A stretch of 8,024 bases of DNA from an uncultured Elusimicrobia bacterium (GCA_900321055.1 ONUQ01000152.1:1-8024), one strand, 5' to 3'. Shown: positions 1 through 7,246, counted from the first letter of the stretch. The notes: generated by a model from the sequence alone, not told the origin. A program made the numbers and translations.

Positions 1-7
1 AAAAAAG

Positions 8-49
8 GTTATGGCTTAAAGTTGATTAGTTAAAACTTTAAGTCATAAC
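8..49. repeat. Long inverted repeat upstream of rex (possible terminator)
   Basis: Bases 8-23 and 34-49 are inverted copies 16 bases long, separated by a 10-base loop. As plus-strand RNA the stem is complete except for one G-U wobble (14 with 43); as minus-strand RNA that pair becomes an A-C mismatch. The stem is AT-rich. The minus-strand reading is followed by six T (complement of bases 1-6), which looks like an intrinsic terminator for leftward transcription. The plus-strand reading has no clear T-run. It may be a bidirectional terminator separating rex from the gene to the left, or a regulatory hairpin. It does not match the Rex operator consensus. Confidence 0.6.
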
Positions 50-68
50 TCTTAAATGATACAATAAG

Positions 69-692
69 ATGACTAAAAATATTTCACCAAAAGTCATAAA
101 CAGATTTACTTTATATTTTTCTATTTTGATAGATTGTATAGACAACGAAATAGATTATGTTTCAAGCAAATATATTTCCTCAATATTAAGAATAGATCAG
201 TCGCAAGTAAGAAAAGATTTTCAGGTTTTAACCAGTCAGGGAATATGTAATTTAGGGTATTCTACCAAAGAACTTAAAAAAGAAATTGAGCAATATTTGG
301 GATTTCAAAAATCTAAAGATATATTCATTGTAGGTGCAGGTAATTTAGGTATGGCTTTAGCAAAATATGACCACTTTGCGGATTACGGTTTAAATATAGT
401 GGCATTGTTTGATATTGATTCTTCAAAAATCGGAACAAATTCAACAAATAAACCGATATTTCATATTGACAGGCTTAAAAATCTTATAGAACGAATGAAT
501 GTTGAAATAATCATTTTAACGGTTCCAAGAAAAAGTGCTCAATATATTGCGAATTTATTGGCACAAACAAAAATAAAATATATATGGAATTTTACTCCGG
601 CTGTTTTAAATGTTCCTCAAAACATAGCAGTATGGAGTGAAAATTTAATAGGAAGTTTTTTAAAGTTTACTTTAAAAGATAAAAAATTATGA
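69..692 (+). CDS. rex: Redox-sensing transcriptional repressor Rex
   Basis: Rex proteins are cytoplasmic DNA-binding dimers that leave their operators when NADH rises relative to NAD+, derepressing fermentation and hydrogenase genes. This 207-residue protein has the usual Rex length and two domains. An N-terminal winged helix (about 1-80) contains VSSKYIS and QVRKDF (46-51). A Rossmann domain contains the dinucleotide motif GAGNLG (89-94), the acidic strand end FDID (114-117), and the family's WNFTP segment (173-177). The basic GKRG-like stretch common after the recognition helix is replaced by TSQGICNLGY, so DNA contacts may differ. An in-frame TGA at 57-59 limits upstream extension, so ATG 69 is the only sensible start, although no good ribosome site precedes it. 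Its TGA overlaps the next ATG by four bases, which suggests translational coupling and control of the hydrogenase operon by Rex. Family assignment is secure; targets are inferred. Confidence 0.95.
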   Translation: MTKNISPKVINRFTLYFSILIDCIDNEIDYVSSKYISSILRIDQSQVRKDFQVLTSQGICNLGYSTKELKKEIEQYLGFQKSKDIFIVGAGNLGMALAKYDHFADYGLNIVALFDIDSSKIGTNSTNKPIFHIDRLKNLIERMNVEIIILTVPRKSAQYIANLLAQTKIKYIWNFTPAVLNVPQNIAVWSENLIGSFLKFTLKDKKL

Positions 693-931
693 ATAAAAAG
701 AAATATATAATAAAAATATGCATGGGAAGTTCTTGTTTTGCAAGAGGAAATTTGAAAAACTTACAAATTATAGAATCTTTCATAAAAGAAAACTCTTTAC
801 AGGCAAATATAGAGCTTATTGGTTCAAGATGTATGTCTGAGTGTAAAGATGGTCCGAGTATAATAATAGATGATACAAAGTATCAAATAAGTTCACATGA
901 AGAGTTGATAAATCTCTTAAAAAGGATGTGA
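689..931 (+). CDS. Thioredoxin-like [2Fe-2S] ferredoxin (first copy)
   Basis: This 80-residue protein is a stand-alone thioredoxin-fold [2Fe-2S] ferredoxin, related to the NuoE/HydC cluster domain. Four cysteines in the family pattern can be seen: CMGSSC (C11, C16) and RCMSEC (C48, C52), i.e. C-x4-C-x31-C-x3-C, followed by the typical GP turn (55-56). There is no signal peptide, so it should act in the cytoplasm as a one-electron carrier. It overlaps rex by four bases (ATGA) and ends three bases before the sensory hydrogenase, so it most likely exchanges electrons with that protein. It is a paralogue of the small gene at 3826-4083, which likewise sits directly before a hydrogenase. The partner relationship is inferred from position only. 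Translation probably depends on coupling to rex, since no strong Shine-Dalgarno is visible. Confidence 0.9.
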   Translation: MNKKKYIIKICMGSSCFARGNLKNLQIIESFIKENSLQANIELIGSRCMSECKDGPSIIIDDTKYQISSHEELINLLKRM

Positions 932-934
932 AGT

Positions 935-2653
935 ATGGAACAAATGCCACCTGTATATACATTAAAAAACGAATGTCAGGATTGCTATAAATGTGTGAGA
1001 AAATGTCCCATAAAAGCAATCAAAATTTTAAATTCCAGTGCTTCTATCATAAATGACAGATGTATAACTTGCGGACACTGTGTAACTATATGTCCTACGG
1101 GAGCAAAACATTTCAGAAACGATATTAACAAAGTTAAAACTTTAATACAACAGGAAAAAAAAGTTTTTGTATCTTTGGCACCGAGTTGGTCGGGAATTTC
1201 CGATTTGTCGGCTTCCCAAATAACAGCTCTGTTAAAAAAGTTGGGATTTTATGTCGTAAGCGAAACGGCTTTGGGAGCACAGGAAGTTTCCGTTCAAACA
1301 GCAAACATAATAAAAAATTCAGATTCCAAATTACATATTTCAAGTGCATGCCCTACAATAGTTGATTTTATAAGATATTATCATCCTCAATTCAGTAAAA
1401 ATATAGTTCCCATAGCTTCGCCAGCATTAACTCATGCAAAGATGTTAAAGGAACATTACGGTAATGATATTTCCGTTGTTTTTATAGGACCTTGTATTGC
1501 AAAAAAAAATGAGTCCGACAGGAACAACGATTTAATTTCAGCTTCTTTAACTTTTGAAGAACTTAAATTATGGTTGAAAGAAAGTTTTATAAATATTAAC
1601 GATTTTAAAGAAGATATTAAGGAACAATTCGTTCCTTTTAATGCTTATGAAGGAAGTTTATATCCTATTGAAGGCGGAATGAACGAAACCATAAAAAAAG
1701 CGGGAATAGATAAGAATATTCAGCTTTTGAGTATAAGTTCAATAGAATTCTTTGAAAAAGCATTAAACAGTTTAGATGTTAATTCACTGAAAGAAAAGTT
1801 GTTTATAGAAGCTCTTGCCTGTAGCGGAGGATGTATTAACGGACCTGTTAAAGCAACAAAAAAATCTTCTTTGTCCGTATCTTCCAATATACTGTATAGA
1901 ACGAAAGAAAGAAGCGAAATTCCGAAAACGGCAACAACCGTAGTGTCTTTAGAATATAAAGAAGAATCTAAAATACAACAAGAACCTACAATTGAACAAA
2001 TAAATCTTGCAATGAAAATGATAGGTAAACACAGTGAATCCGATGAACTTAATTGCGGAGGATGCGGATATTCAAGTTGCAGGGATCTTGCAAAAGCATT
2101 AATTTATAATGAAGCTGAACCGTCAATGTGTGTTTCTTTTATGAGAAAAACGGCAATGAAAAAAGCTTCTGCCATGTTAAGATCCATGCCAAGCTGTGCG
2201 GTTATAGCAGACAGAAATTTGGATATTTTGGAAGCAAACAAAGCTTTTATGAAAATGTTTTGCCCTGATATTTATGAAACAATTCAAGACGAAAATGTTA
2301 TTTGCGGGGTAAATTTAAAAAGAATATTAGATTTTTACGGTTTATTTGAAGATGTTTTAAAGTATGGAAAAGATATACACAAAGAACATTATTATTTAAA
2401 AGATAAAATTTACGATATTTCCATATTCGTTATAGAACAGGATAATATTATCGGAGCAATTATATCCGATATTACAAAAAGTGAAATAAACAAAGAAAAA
2501 ATCGTGACCAAAGCTCAGGAAGTTATAGACAGAAATATCAGTATAGTGCAGGATATAGCTTGCAGGTTGGGTGAACACATGGTTGAAACCGAACTTTTAT
2601 TAAACACAATTATAGAAGATTTTAACACAAAAGAGAATAAGGATAACAAATAG
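935..2653 (+). CDS. hydS: HydS-type sensory [FeFe] hydrogenase with PAS domain
   Basis: This 572-residue protein appears to be a putative H2 sensor of the group C/HydS type. Domains in order: two [4Fe-4S] ferredoxin motifs (C14/17/20/24 and C43/46/49/53); an H-cluster domain (about 75-305); a CGGCG-type [4Fe-4S] domain (C374, C377, C382, C399); a PAS domain (about 413-515); and a helical tail. H-cluster ligands are present: C139 in SSACP, C187 in GPCIAKKNE, and C296 and C300 in EALACSGGC. The proton-relay cysteine that normally precedes C139 is alanine (A138), and the methionine before PC is glycine (G185). The Ala replacement is known from HydS proteins such as that of Thermotoga maritima and fits slow turnover and signalling rather than bulk H2 production. 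An AAGGA Shine-Dalgarno lies at 922-926. The stop overlaps the start of the phosphatase gene by one base, pointing to the phosphatase as its output partner. Ligand and partner are inferred. Confidence 0.92.
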   Translation: MEQMPPVYTLKNECQDCYKCVRKCPIKAIKILNSSASIINDRCITCGHCVTICPTGAKHFRNDINKVKTLIQQEKKVFVSLAPSWSGISDLSASQITALLKKLGFYVVSETALGAQEVSVQTANIIKNSDSKLHISSACPTIVDFIRYYHPQFSKNIVPIASPALTHAKMLKEHYGNDISVVFIGPCIAKKNESDRNNDLISASLTFEELKLWLKESFININDFKEDIKEQFVPFNAYEGSLYPIEGGMNETIKKAGIDKNIQLLSISSIEFFEKALNSLDVNSLKEKLFIEALACSGGCINGPVKATKKSSLSVSSNILYRTKERSEIPKTATTVVSLEYKEESKIQQEPTIEQINLAMKMIGKHSESDELNCGGCGYSSCRDLAKALIYNEAEPSMCVSFMRKTAMKKASAMLRSMPSCAVIADRNLDILEANKAFMKMFCPDIYETIQDENVICGVNLKRILDFYGLFEDVLKYGKDIHKEHYYLKDKIYDISIFVIEQDNIIGAIISDITKSEINKEKIVTKAQEVIDRNISIVQDIACRLGEHMVETELLLNTIIEDFNTKENKDNK

Positions 2654-3816
2654 TGTTTATAGATATTGACTGTATTCAGAAAAGAAAAAATAAAGAACAT
2701 ACTTGCGGTGACTATTTTATTTCCAAAAGGTATCCGGAAATATCAAGATTAATAGCGGTTTTGTCCGATGGGCTTGGAAGCGGAATTAAAGCACATATTT
2801 TATCTTGTATGACGGCAACAATGATGGCTAAATTTATAGAAGCAGGAAAAGATATAAAAAAAGCTTCGGAAATCATTATGGAATCTTTGCCGATATGTCA
2901 AATAAGGAAAATAAGTTATTCCACTTTTTCCGCAATAGATTGTAATGAAGACGGTTCGGTAAAAATAGTTGAAGAGGGAAATCCGAGTTTCATTTGGATA
3001 CATAATTCGCAAATAATTGAACCGGAATATGTAACGGTTTCATCTAAAAAATTTACCGACAGAAAGGTTCAGGTATATAATATTACACTGGAAGAGAATG
3101 ACAGACTGATATTTTGTTCCGACGGAATTACACAATCGGGATTAGGTACACAAAAATTTAAATTGGGACTAAGACGGCAGGGACTTGCGGATATAGTGAC
3201 AAATGTTCTTAAAATTGCTCCGACCATATCCAGTAGAGATTTATCAAGACATATTATTTCGGAAGCATTGAAATGTGAAGAGGATTTATTACCTAAAGAC
3301 GATATGTCCGCAATGTGTCTTTTCTTTAGAAATCCGAGACAGGCATTAGTTTTTACGGGGCCTCCTTATCATAATCAACGAGATAATTTTTATGCAAATA
3401 TTTTTAAAGATTTTAAAGGAAAAAAAGCTATATGCGGAGGAACAACCGCAAATTTAATTTCAAGGGAGTTAAATATTCCCATAGAAAATGGTAAAATATT
3501 GGCATCGGGAAGTCTTCCGCCGATGTCTTATATGAAAGGTGTTGACTTAGTTACGGAAGGAATACTTACTCTTACAAGAGCTTACGAATATTTAGAGCAG
3601 GATGAACCCGTAACCAATGACGACCCGGCAGGCAGATTAACGGATTTTTTGCTTAACAGTGACTGTATAACATTTATGATTGGTGCAAAAATAAATCAGG
3701 CACATTATGATCCGAATTTACCGATAGAAATAGAAATCAGGAAAAACATTATGAAAAAAATAGGACATATTTTAGAAACAAGATATATAAAAAAAGTAAT
3801 TTTTCAATATATGTGA
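2653..3816 (+). CDS. SpoIIE/PP2C-family serine phosphatase with extra C-terminal domain
   Basis: This 387-residue cytoplasmic protein has a SpoIIE-type PP2C phosphatase domain (about 15-228). Metal-binding acidic residues are recognisable at D20 (GDYF), D39 (SDGLGSG), D157 (SDGITQSG) and D216-D217 (DDMSAM). Such enzymes usually dephosphorylate serine or threonine on anti-sigma antagonists or other signalling proteins. A second domain (about 229-387) with FTGPPYHNQRD, ICGGTTANLI and a GVDLVTEG segment does not match any function I can name. The start is GTG, overlapping the hydS TAG in TAGTG. The AAGGAT site at 2639-2644, eight bases upstream, supports this start, and no earlier in-frame start is available. 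The close coupling to hydS suggests that H2 or redox signals from HydS control phosphatase activity. No kinase, anti-sigma factor or STAS protein is present in the window, so the substrate is unknown. Confidence 0.9.
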   Translation: MFIDIDCIQKRKNKEHTCGDYFISKRYPEISRLIAVLSDGLGSGIKAHILSCMTATMMAKFIEAGKDIKKASEIIMESLPICQIRKISYSTFSAIDCNEDGSVKIVEEGNPSFIWIHNSQIIEPEYVTVSSKKFTDRKVQVYNITLEENDRLIFCSDGITQSGLGTQKFKLGLRRQGLADIVTNVLKIAPTISSRDLSRHIISEALKCEEDLLPKDDMSAMCLFFRNPRQALVFTGPPYHNQRDNFYANIFKDFKGKKAICGGTTANLISRELNIPIENGKILASGSLPPMSYMKGVDLVTEGILTLTRAYEYLEQDEPVTNDDPAGRLTDFLLNSDCITFMIGAKINQAHYDPNLPIEIEIRKNIMKKIGHILETRYIKKVIFQYM

Positions 3817-3825
3817 GGGATGTTA

Positions 3826-4083
3826 ATGAAAAAAGTAATAACTGTAAAAATTTGTCTTGGAACAACATGTTTTGTAATGGGAGCCGCCAAACTTCAGGAA
3901 AAGCTAAAAAGTGTTTTGGAAAAATACGGTGATTCGGTAGATGTAAAACCCGTAAATTGTCTTAATATTTGTGCAAATACCGATACACAATATGCTAAAG
4001 CTCCTTATGTTATGGTTGATAATGATATAATTTCAGAAGCAACTGTTGAAAAAATTATAAATAAAATAGAAAAAGGGTATTAA
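3826..4083 (+). CDS. Thioredoxin-like [2Fe-2S] ferredoxin (second copy)
   Basis: This small cytoplasmic electron carrier is paralogous to the product of 689-931. With the start used here it is 85 residues, with cysteines C10 and C15 (CLGTTC) and C45 and C49 (NCLNIC), the C-x4-C...C-x3-C pattern of thioredoxin-like [2Fe-2S] ferredoxins. An in-frame ATG at 3820 would add two residues. I prefer ATG 3826 because the GAGGGA site at 3815-3820 then has a normal five-base spacing, and because the N-terminus then aligns with the paralogue. The gene lies nine bases after the phosphatase and one base before the hydrogenase that follows, so it is probably the redox partner of that enzyme. Its hydrophobic ICLGTTCFVMG stretch is part of the fold, not a membrane segment. 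Confidence 0.9.
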   Translation: MKKVITVKICLGTTCFVMGAAKLQEKLKSVLEKYGDSVDVKPVNCLNICANTDTQYAKAPYVMVDNDIISEATVEKIINKIEKGY

Positions 4084-4084
4084 A

Positions 4085-5536
4085 ATGAAAACTCTTAATC
4101 AGGCATCAAAGCTAAAAAAAGAAGTTCTTATAAGATTGGTTCAGGCATTTTTAACGGATAATTTTGAACAAAAAATAAATGACATTCCTTTTGATATGAG
4201 ACCGAAAGGTTCAGAAATTCCTTTTAGGTGTTGTATATACAAAGAGAGAGAAATTATCAGAGAAAGAGTTATTGCGGGATTGGGTTTTGAAGTAGGACAG
4301 GACGATGAAAAAACTCTTTTATCCGAATATGCAAAAAAAACAATTGAAAGAGAAAACTTTAAACCGTCAACAATGATGACTGTATTAGATACCGCCTGTA
4401 CGGCATGTTCTCACAGTAAAATAGTGGTAACCGAACTTTGTAAAGGATGTATAGCAAAGGCTTGTCAGTCTGCCTGTAAATTTAATGCTATACAAATAAT
4501 AGATAAAAAAACCGTAATAGACAATTCAAAATGTAAAAAATGTAAGATGTGTATTTCTGCCTGTCCGTATAATGCAATAGCAAAAATTTCTGCTCCTTGC
4601 GAAGATGTTTGCCCGGTTGATGCCATAGGTAAAGATGAAAAAGGTATAACGAAAATAAATTTTGATAAATGTATATTATGCGGAAAATGTATTGCTTCAT
4701 GCCCTTTTGCAGCGGTTCATGAAAGAAGCCAAATAATAGATATTTTAAAAGAAATAAAAAATAAAAAGAAAGTTATAGCAATGGTAGCTCCGGCAATAGT
4801 GGGTCAATTTCCGGGAACATTTTTTCAATTGAAATCCGCAATAAAGCAAATCGGTTTTTATGATGTTGTTGAAGTAGCACAGGGAGCAGATGTAACCATA
4901 CAAAACGAAGCTAAAGAATTTGAACATAAAATGAATTCGGGGCAACCGTTTATGACTTCTTCGTGTTGTGCCGGATATTTGAGATTGGTTGAAAATACTT
5001 TACCGGATTTAAAACCTTTTGTTTCGGATACAAAAACACCTCTTTATTATACTGCCGAAATAGTAAAAGAAAAATATCCGGATTGTGTGGCCGTTTTTAT
5101 ATCCCCTTGTATATCAAAAAAATATGAAAGTTGTAAAAACGATAAGGTAAATTATGCACTGAATTTTGAAGAACTCGGAGCAATATTCGTTGCAAAACAA
5201 ATAGATGTATTAAATTGCCAACCCGATACCGATAACAACGAAAATATAACACCTCATGCAAGAAAGTTTCCTATAGCCGGCGGAGTATTTAAAGCAGTAA
5301 GTAACAGTGTAAAAAATATTGAAGCTAAACCCGTTATAATAAACAATTTGGATAAGAAAAATATTGCATTGTTATCTTCTTTTGCAAAAAACAAAAAGTG
5401 TCCGACAGGAAATTTAGTTGAAGTGATGTGTTGTCAGGGCGGTTGTATAAACGGTAATGCAACAATATCTACAACGAACTCAGCTATAAAGAAAATAGAA
5501 GAGTTAGTGTCAAAAGATGAATCCGAAAATTCTTAA
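4085..5536 (+). CDS. [FeFe] hydrogenase catalytic protein, group B-like
   Basis: This protein (483 residues) probably reversibly reduces protons to H2 using ferredoxin-level electrons, in the cytoplasm. An N-terminal segment (1-104) without clear homology leads into a cysteine-rich region: C105/C108; C119/122/127/131; C150/153/156/160; C172/C176; C196/199/202/206. That is 16 cysteines, enough for up to four [4Fe-4S] clusters. The H-cluster domain (about 228-460) has TSSCCAGY with relay cysteine C294 and ligand C295, SPCISKKYE with ligand C342, and EVMCCQGGC with ligands C450 and C454. Both the relay cysteine and all four ligands are therefore present, unlike in HydS. The motifs differ from classical group A enzymes (TSCCPGW, MPC, MAC) and resemble the less studied group B. 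An AAAGGG site at 4072-4077 precedes the ATG. It is the last gene of the operon, and maturation proteins must be encoded elsewhere. Physiological direction is not deducible. Confidence 0.9.
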   Translation: MKTLNQASKLKKEVLIRLVQAFLTDNFEQKINDIPFDMRPKGSEIPFRCCIYKEREIIRERVIAGLGFEVGQDDEKTLLSEYAKKTIERENFKPSTMMTVLDTACTACSHSKIVVTELCKGCIAKACQSACKFNAIQIIDKKTVIDNSKCKKCKMCISACPYNAIAKISAPCEDVCPVDAIGKDEKGITKINFDKCILCGKCIASCPFAAVHERSQIIDILKEIKNKKKVIAMVAPAIVGQFPGTFFQLKSAIKQIGFYDVVEVAQGADVTIQNEAKEFEHKMNSGQPFMTSSCCAGYLRLVENTLPDLKPFVSDTKTPLYYTAEIVKEKYPDCVAVFISPCISKKYESCKNDKVNYALNFEELGAIFVAKQIDVLNCQPDTDNNENITPHARKFPIAGGVFKAVSNSVKNIEAKPVIINNLDKKNIALLSSFAKNKKCPTGNLVEVMCCQGGCINGNATISTTNSAIKKIEELVSKDESENS

Positions 5537-5592
5537 ATTGAAAAGTTAAGATGAAAGTTATCTCGTAAAATATTGATAATTTCGGATTTTTT
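5520..5592 (+). terminator. Possible terminator at the end of the hydrogenase operon
   Basis: Bases 5520-5528 (AATCCGAAA) are the inverse complement of 5580-5588 (TTTCGGATT), and six T follow or overlap at 5587-5592. This gives a 9-bp stem ending in a T-run, as for an intrinsic terminator. The loop is unusually long (about 51 bases) and the left arm lies inside the last codons of the hydrogenase gene, so the call is weak. No better hairpin lies between the stop codon and the convergent tRNA gene. Confidence 0.35.
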
Positions 5593-5614
5593 GTAAAACC
5601 AAAAATAATTAAAG

Positions 5615-5687
<73 letters not shown>

Positions 5688-5705
5688 ACTTTATAAAAGT
5701 TTTAT

Positions 5706-5711
5706 TTTATA
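5706..5711 (-). promoter_or_regulatory. Possible -10 box of the tRNA-Ala gene
   Basis: The minus strand reads TATAAA here, about 18 bases before the mature tRNA 5' end, which would give a leader of roughly 12 bases. No good -35 hexamer is seen at the right distance; that position overlaps the tandem AACGGCT repeat described separately. The region is so AT-rich that chance matches are likely. Confidence 0.3.
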
Positions 5712-5721
5712 TTTCCTGTTT

Positions 5722-5837
5722 AACGGCTGAACGGCTTAATATTTTAACATTTTTTATTTTTTATTTCACTATTACACCTTTAGAAAAACAATAAAACAAC
5801 AATAAAACGAAAAACTTTTTCCCCTATCAGCCGTTCA
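5722..5837. repeat. Tandem AACGGCT repeat with a distant inverted copy
   Basis: Bases 5722-5737 read AACGGCTG then AACGGCTT, an 8-base tandem repeat. A reverse-complement copy, TCAGCCGTTCA, lies at 5827-5837. The copy can pair with either repeat unit over nine bases, so a transcript through this gap could switch between two long-range hairpins. The C/G content stands out in a very AT-rich gap. Function unknown: protein-binding half-sites, a structured 3' untranslated region of ackA or a tRNA upstream element are all possible. Confidence 0.5.
5787..5808. repeat. Perfect 11-bp tandem duplication
   Basis: AACAATAAAAC occurs twice without a gap (5787-5797 and 5798-5808). It is directly followed by the short palindrome GAAAAACTTTTTC (5809-5821). 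It lies in the gap between ackA and the tRNA gene, with no open reading frame across it. Probably replication slippage in low-complexity DNA. Confidence 0.6.
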
Positions 5838-5900
5838 CACATTAAACTTTATACCAATTCCGTCAACCGTAAATACAACTTTTTGTTATATATCGGTTAT

Positions 5901-5946
5901 AAATTATACAAAATTTTGTTGCTAAATTTCTTCTATTGTATAATTT
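5901..5946. repeat. 11-bp inverted repeat just downstream of ackA (possible terminator)
   Basis: AAATTATACAA (5901-5911) and TTGTATAATTT (5936-5946) are perfect inverse complements around a 24-base spacer. The spacer can itself pair further through AAATT/AATTT segments. It starts 16 bases after the ackA stop codon on the minus strand, where a terminator is expected, but no T-run follows in that direction. It may be a 3'-end stabilising hairpin or a weak terminator. Together with the repeats above it accounts for what I can see in the 275-base gene-free stretch 5688-5962, which holds no supportable gene. Confidence 0.5.
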
Positions 5947-5962
5947 TCCGTTTACCATAAGT

Positions 5963-7174
5963 TTACTTTTTTTCATTTAAAACATCAATAGATTCTTTAG
6001 TAATCATTAACTCTTCGTTTGTAGGTATAACCATAACTTTTACTTTTGAATCATCGGTAGAAATAAATCTTTCTTTACTGCTTCTCGGTTCATTTAAAGA
6101 TTTATCTATTTTTATTCCTAAATTATCTAAACCTTCACAAACTTTTTCTCTTGTAAGCGGTGAATTTTCACCTATACCTGCCGTAAATACTATACCGTCA
6201 ACTCCGTTTAATATTCCATAATATGCACACAAAAATTTCTTTGCACTATAACACAACATATTAAATGCAAGTTCTGCTTTTTTATCGCCTTTAAGCATAG
6301 CATCTTCAACTTCTCTCATATCGCCACCTTTAATACCCGAAACGGCAGCAACACCGCTTTGTTTATTTAAAAGGTTGTTTAATTCGTCAGATGTCATTTT
6401 AGGATATTTTGATAATATATGAACGATAACCGCAGGATCTATATCACCGCATCTTGTTCCCATAACAAGCCCTGCCAAAGGTGTAAAACCCATAGATGTA
6501 TCTATAACTTTACCGTTTTTTATTGCCGTAACAGAACTTCCGTTACCTAAATGACAGGTAACCAAATTAACTTCATTTTTATCTTTATTTAACATTTTTG
6601 CCGCTATTTGTGCAACATATTTATGTGATGTTCCGTGCATACCGTATTTTCTTACATGGTCCTGTCCATAATATTCCGACGGAATAGCATATCTGTAAGC
6701 ATAATCGGGCATTGTTTGATGAAATGCCGTATCAAATACCAATACGGACGGAATACCTGGTAACATTTTTTCTATGGCTTCTATTCCGGCATAATGATGC
6801 GGAGTATGTAACGGAGCGATGGAATAACATTCTTTTAAATCTTTTTTTACCTGTTCGCTAACTAATACCGGTTTAGAAAACTTGTATCCGCCATGAACTA
6901 CTCTATGCCCGACAACAGCTATATCTTTTATATCTTTTATACTGCCGGTTTTTGAATCCAATAAATCGGTTATTATCATTTGAATGGCTTCAAAATGGTT
7001 TGCAACTTTACAGGCTGATTTTACTTGAGGTACGGTTATTGTTTGCCTTTTATAAAAAGATTCTTCAAGACCGATACATTCCACAATTCCCCAGGCAATT
7101 TTTGCTTCCGTTTGCATATCAAACAACGAATATTTTACTGACGATGAACCACAGTTTACCACTAAAACTTTCAT
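5963..7174 (-). CDS. ackA: Acetate kinase
   Basis: Acetate kinase transfers phosphate between acetyl phosphate and ADP, giving acetate and ATP in the cytoplasm; with phosphotransacetylase (not seen here) it is the ATP-yielding end of acetate fermentation. The 403-residue protein has full family length. Visible motifs are the first signature [12 protein letters not shown] (N7), the second signature GHRVVHGG (R91), [11 protein letters not shown] (D148), HGTSHKYV (H180), CHLGNGSS (H208), [10 protein letters not shown] (R241), GIGENS (334-338) and IPTNEEL (E387). The catalytic and phosphate-binding residues known from the Methanosarcina enzyme are therefore present. The start is well supported by AGGGG (minus strand, plus positions 7181-7185) six bases upstream. 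Propionate kinase is a close relative and cannot be fully excluded, but acetate kinase fits the H2-producing context best. The gene stands alone, 181 bases from the DUF192 gene upstream. Confidence 0.97.
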   Translation of the reverse strand: MKVLVVNCGSSSVKYSLFDMQTEAKIAWGIVECIGLEESFYKRQTITVPQVKSACKVANHFEAIQMIITDLLDSKTGSIKDIKDIAVVGHRVVHGGYKFSKPVLVSEQVKKDLKECYSIAPLHTPHHYAGIEAIEKMLPGIPSVLVFDTAFHQTMPDYAYRYAIPSEYYGQDHVRKYGMHGTSHKYVAQIAAKMLNKDKNEVNLVTCHLGNGSSVTAIKNGKVIDTSMGFTPLAGLVMGTRCGDIDPAVIVHILSKYPKMTSDELNNLLNKQSGVAAVSGIKGGDMREVEDAMLKGDKKAELAFNMLCYSAKKFLCAYYGILNGVDGIVFTAGIGENSPLTREKVCEGLDNLGIKIDKSLNEPRSSKERFISTDDSKVKVMVIPTNEELMITKESIDVLNEKK

Positions 7175-7218
7175 TTTTTTCCCCTATTTTTTTATTTTTA
7201 AATAAGTTTTATGTTATT

Positions 7219-7234
7219 TTGTTATATTTTACAA
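7219..7234. promoter_or_regulatory. Degenerate Rex-like palindrome in the ackA leader
   Basis: TTGTTATATTTTACAA has TTGT and ACAA ends and is symmetrical at six of eight base pairs. Known Rex sites are 18 bases (TTGT...ACAA with ten bases between the ends); here the spacing is eight, so the match is imperfect. It lies just downstream of the proposed ackA -10 box, where a bound repressor would block transcription. Offered only because rex is encoded nearby. Confidence 0.25.
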
Positions 7235-7246
7235 CATTAAATCATT

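Noticed and set aside
22..36. Rex operator inside the rex upstream region
   Set aside because: GTTGATTAGTTAAAAC looks loosely similar to a Rex site but its two halves are not inverse complements, so autoregulation cannot be claimed.
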